64,000 nucleotides of DNA from positions 121,105,961-121,169,960 of the forward strand of contig NC_092803.1 of assembly GCF_040954645.1 (NCBI RefSeq). Reading direction: 5' to 3'. The translations under genes and the position numbers were made by a program. A model generated the notes under the pieces. The model had not been told where the DNA came from and did no database searches. It saw only the letters and a list, made by a program, of their open reading frames with translations. Source of the DNA: Diabrotica undecimpunctata. Lineage: Eukaryota; Arthropoda; Insecta; Coleoptera; Chrysomelidae. This document shows positions 22,313-64,000 of this stretch, piece after piece (position 1 is the first letter of the stretch; every line of letters begins with the position of its first letter).

Positions 22313-23216
22313 AAGAAGCAACATTTTAGGAAATCTGATTCTGTGAGTGATATTTTAAAAGAAATTTAATTGGCAAAATTAGAAAAATAAAAATAATATT
22401 CCACAAAAAAGTGGATCAATTGTATATAAAGATTTTACCAAAAAATAAAGTACCCCCGTTCCACCCTATAAGATTTTTTAACCAATTTCCAAAGTTCAAA
22501 AATTTGAAGTTGTGTCAGGACCATGTGATTCTATATTTCACGTGGAATAGATTAAAATGTCATTTCCAATTAGTATTTAAAATTTGAAGTTGTGCTAGAA
22601 CCATGAGATTACATCTTTCACGCAGTATAGTTGCCATTGTCAATTAGTATTTAAGATGTACTTAACTGATGCTTATACTAAAGGTGAGGAGTTAAAAAAT
22701 AGAAATTATCCTCGTCAAGCGTCGCAACGAGTGCCGATGGTGCAATCTCTTAAGAAAGAAGGTTATAGTTGTAAAATATTTAAAAGTCAAACCTAAAAAC
22801 ACTATATTTATATTGACATGTACTATAATAGTTTAATTTTTGTTATTAATTTTCTTTAAATAAAAATAATCAAGAAAAATGATAATTTTTTATTGTTTGT
22901 CTTATAAGAAGTTTTACTTCATTTGGTAAATATATTATTTTTACTTTATAATGAATATCTGAATGTAGTTAAATCCAAGTAGTTTTTGTGTATTAGTCAT
23001 AACAAAACTTTCATGTTTTTTTTATTTGATATAAACGACTAACAAGTTACTTTAATTCATTATTATAAGTGACATTAACTTGGGAACCCGTTAATATTTT
23101 TGGAAATTAATAGAATCTCATATAAGTGAATAATAAATTTAAAGTTGAAGACTCTAGTTTAAAGTTGAATATATGTCAATTATAAACTTTTACCTTCCAA
23201 CCGTCGAAATATATAA

Positions 23217-23294
<78 letters not shown>

Positions 23295-23418
23295 GAAATT
23301 GCACTTAAAACCTTAAAATTAGATAATCAATCATATGATATTTCTTTGTAAAATTTGTTTCAACAGCGGCCATAATTCCAAATTCTCTTATCAGAATAGT
23401 AAAAAGAATAAGACTTAC
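22313..23418. other. Non-coding eIF4G-proximal sequence with AT repeat
   Basis: AT-rich, with a pure AT dinucleotide run at 23219-23291. A short block GAAGTTGTG-AGGACCATG-GATT occurs twice (about 22507 and 22582), a weak tandem repeat of about 76 bases. No exon with the phase needed to follow the 23419-23548 exon was seen down to base 1. Confidence 0.4.
23219..23291. repeat. AT dinucleotide microsatellite
   Basis: An uninterrupted AT run of about 73 bases. Confidence 0.95.
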
Positions 23419-62969
<39,551 letters not shown>

Positions 62970-63479
62970 CTAGAAGTAAACAAAACGAATAAGTACATTA
63001 TTGGATAAGAATAACATAAAAACGACGAAATGTAAAATTAACAGCTTGAAAAATATTTTCAGAACACTTCGTGTAAAAGAAATAAAGTTCAATAAAAAAG
63101 CAATCTATTGGCAGTAATGTTAAAAACACAGTTTTTCCATCTCACATACATTGAAAGAATCTCACAACAACTTTATAACGTATTTCTCAATATTTTTGTA
63201 TTCTTTGGGAATTTGCTGAGAAAGACATTTAAACAAAAAGTTATGTGAGAGATGGAATAAATAAAAAGTATGGAATAATTGATAAGCTAAAGGTTAAATG
63301 GCTATAATCTTATGTAAACTCGTGTTTTTTTTCGTAACAATTTATTAAACTGACCAATATTGATAATCTTCACTCCACTGTTTTATTCATAAATGTTTTT
63401 TATTACGAATATGATACTTGCTCTATTCCTAAGCGTTTTTTAAGTATTCTTAGGGTTTTCATTTCTGCGGTTCCCAAAA
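62970..63479. other. Intron, no gene recognised
   Basis: AT-rich region right of exon A. The preceding eIF4G exon was not found here. Confidence 0.3.
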
Positions 63480-63830
63480 TTCTTGCTGTTCTCACATCAG
63501 TATTTTCGTGAATTTTTAAAGTCGTCTATCTGGCTAGCATATTATTTTAAGTTGGATTCTTCCCACCGGTTATGTATTGTCTTAATACTTTCGCCTTATC
63601 CCAATTTTCAATTAAGTTCATTAGTTCGTCTATTTTTGCTTTTTATTGTTATGTTTTCGATCTTTTTAATTATTGTTCTTGTGTATGCGATCCCACAGTC
63701 TTAACTTATCGAAAGCTTTTCTTAGGTCCACAAAGCATAGATATGCTGGTTTTCAAGAGCTTTACCTTTCTGTTTTCCGGTTACCAAGATGGCTTCGGTA
63801 TATGATCTTGCAGAAGTTTTAATTTTGCAA
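63480..63830 (-). mobile_element. LINE reverse transcriptase remnant (antisense)
   Basis: The minus strand near 63750-63680 reads SIYAFVDLRKAFDKLRLWDRIHKN across a frameshift. This is the (F)VDLKKAFD catalytic block of LINE RTs with its first Asp. Degraded text follows. Confidence 0.65.
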
Positions 63831-64000
63831 TAATTGTCTTAAATTTCCAAATATATAGACAATAAAAAAGTACGATGCCAACAAAAATAGTTTCAAAACA
63901 ACATACAACTTTGCTGTTTATCTAAATTGTATACGAATGTGCTTTTTACTAGATCTGAATTTACAAGAAGGAAAGAAAAAAAAGGAGAAGGAAAGAACAT

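Overview
The window reads as AT-rich nuclear DNA from an insect. Coding blocks are short exons separated by kilobase-scale introns. It contains LINE, Penelope, Tc1/mariner, piggyBac-like and Ty3/gypsy remnants typical of a repeat-laden arthropod genome. A beetle is a reasonable guess, but nothing here proves the order. There are no operons, CRISPR arrays or tRNA genes.

Two host genes are visible. (1) On the minus strand, eight short exons between 62969 and 23419 join in a consistent reading phase. They give 540 codons of a Pro/Gln/Thr-rich protein with the marks of the N-terminal half of translation initiation factor eIF4G. Its start lies beyond the right edge and its 4E-binding and HEAT domains lie beyond the left-hand exons. 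(2) On the plus strand, a complete four-exon gene (30720-34904, 314 aa) with a C-terminal Tctex1 dynein-light-chain domain lies wholly inside one eIF4G intron. A short C-terminal coding tail at the extreme left edge (3-68) may end another gene.

The most unusual object is at 1012-7116. It is a Ty3/gypsy LTR retrotransposon whose integrase reading frame runs, without a stop, past the GPY/F region into a macro domain resembling the ADP-ribosyl-hydrolase OARD1/TARG1. The polypurine tract and 3' LTR follow. The LTRs are almost identical although gag-pol carries several frameshifts and stops. The retrotransposon sits inside a pair of long inverted arms (about 421-790 and 7134-7620), and a third copy of that arm lies at 38.9-39.3 kb.

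A second theme is small self-cleaving-type RNA motifs. A near-canonical hammerhead ribozyme fold is present at 25813-25856. Three hammerhead-like folds are present at 10150-10192 (minus), 42991-43030 and 61080-61123. Two of these come from different repeat families and share a changed core plus the same distal GAAACGTC element.

The rest of the eIF4G introns is repeat debris: at least a dozen LINE fragments, a Penelope endonuclease remnant, three Tc1-like elements with visible terminal inverted repeats, a piggyBac C-terminal fragment, a THAP-bearing element, a 331-bp near-perfect palindrome, several MITE-like inverted repeats and long AT microsatellites.
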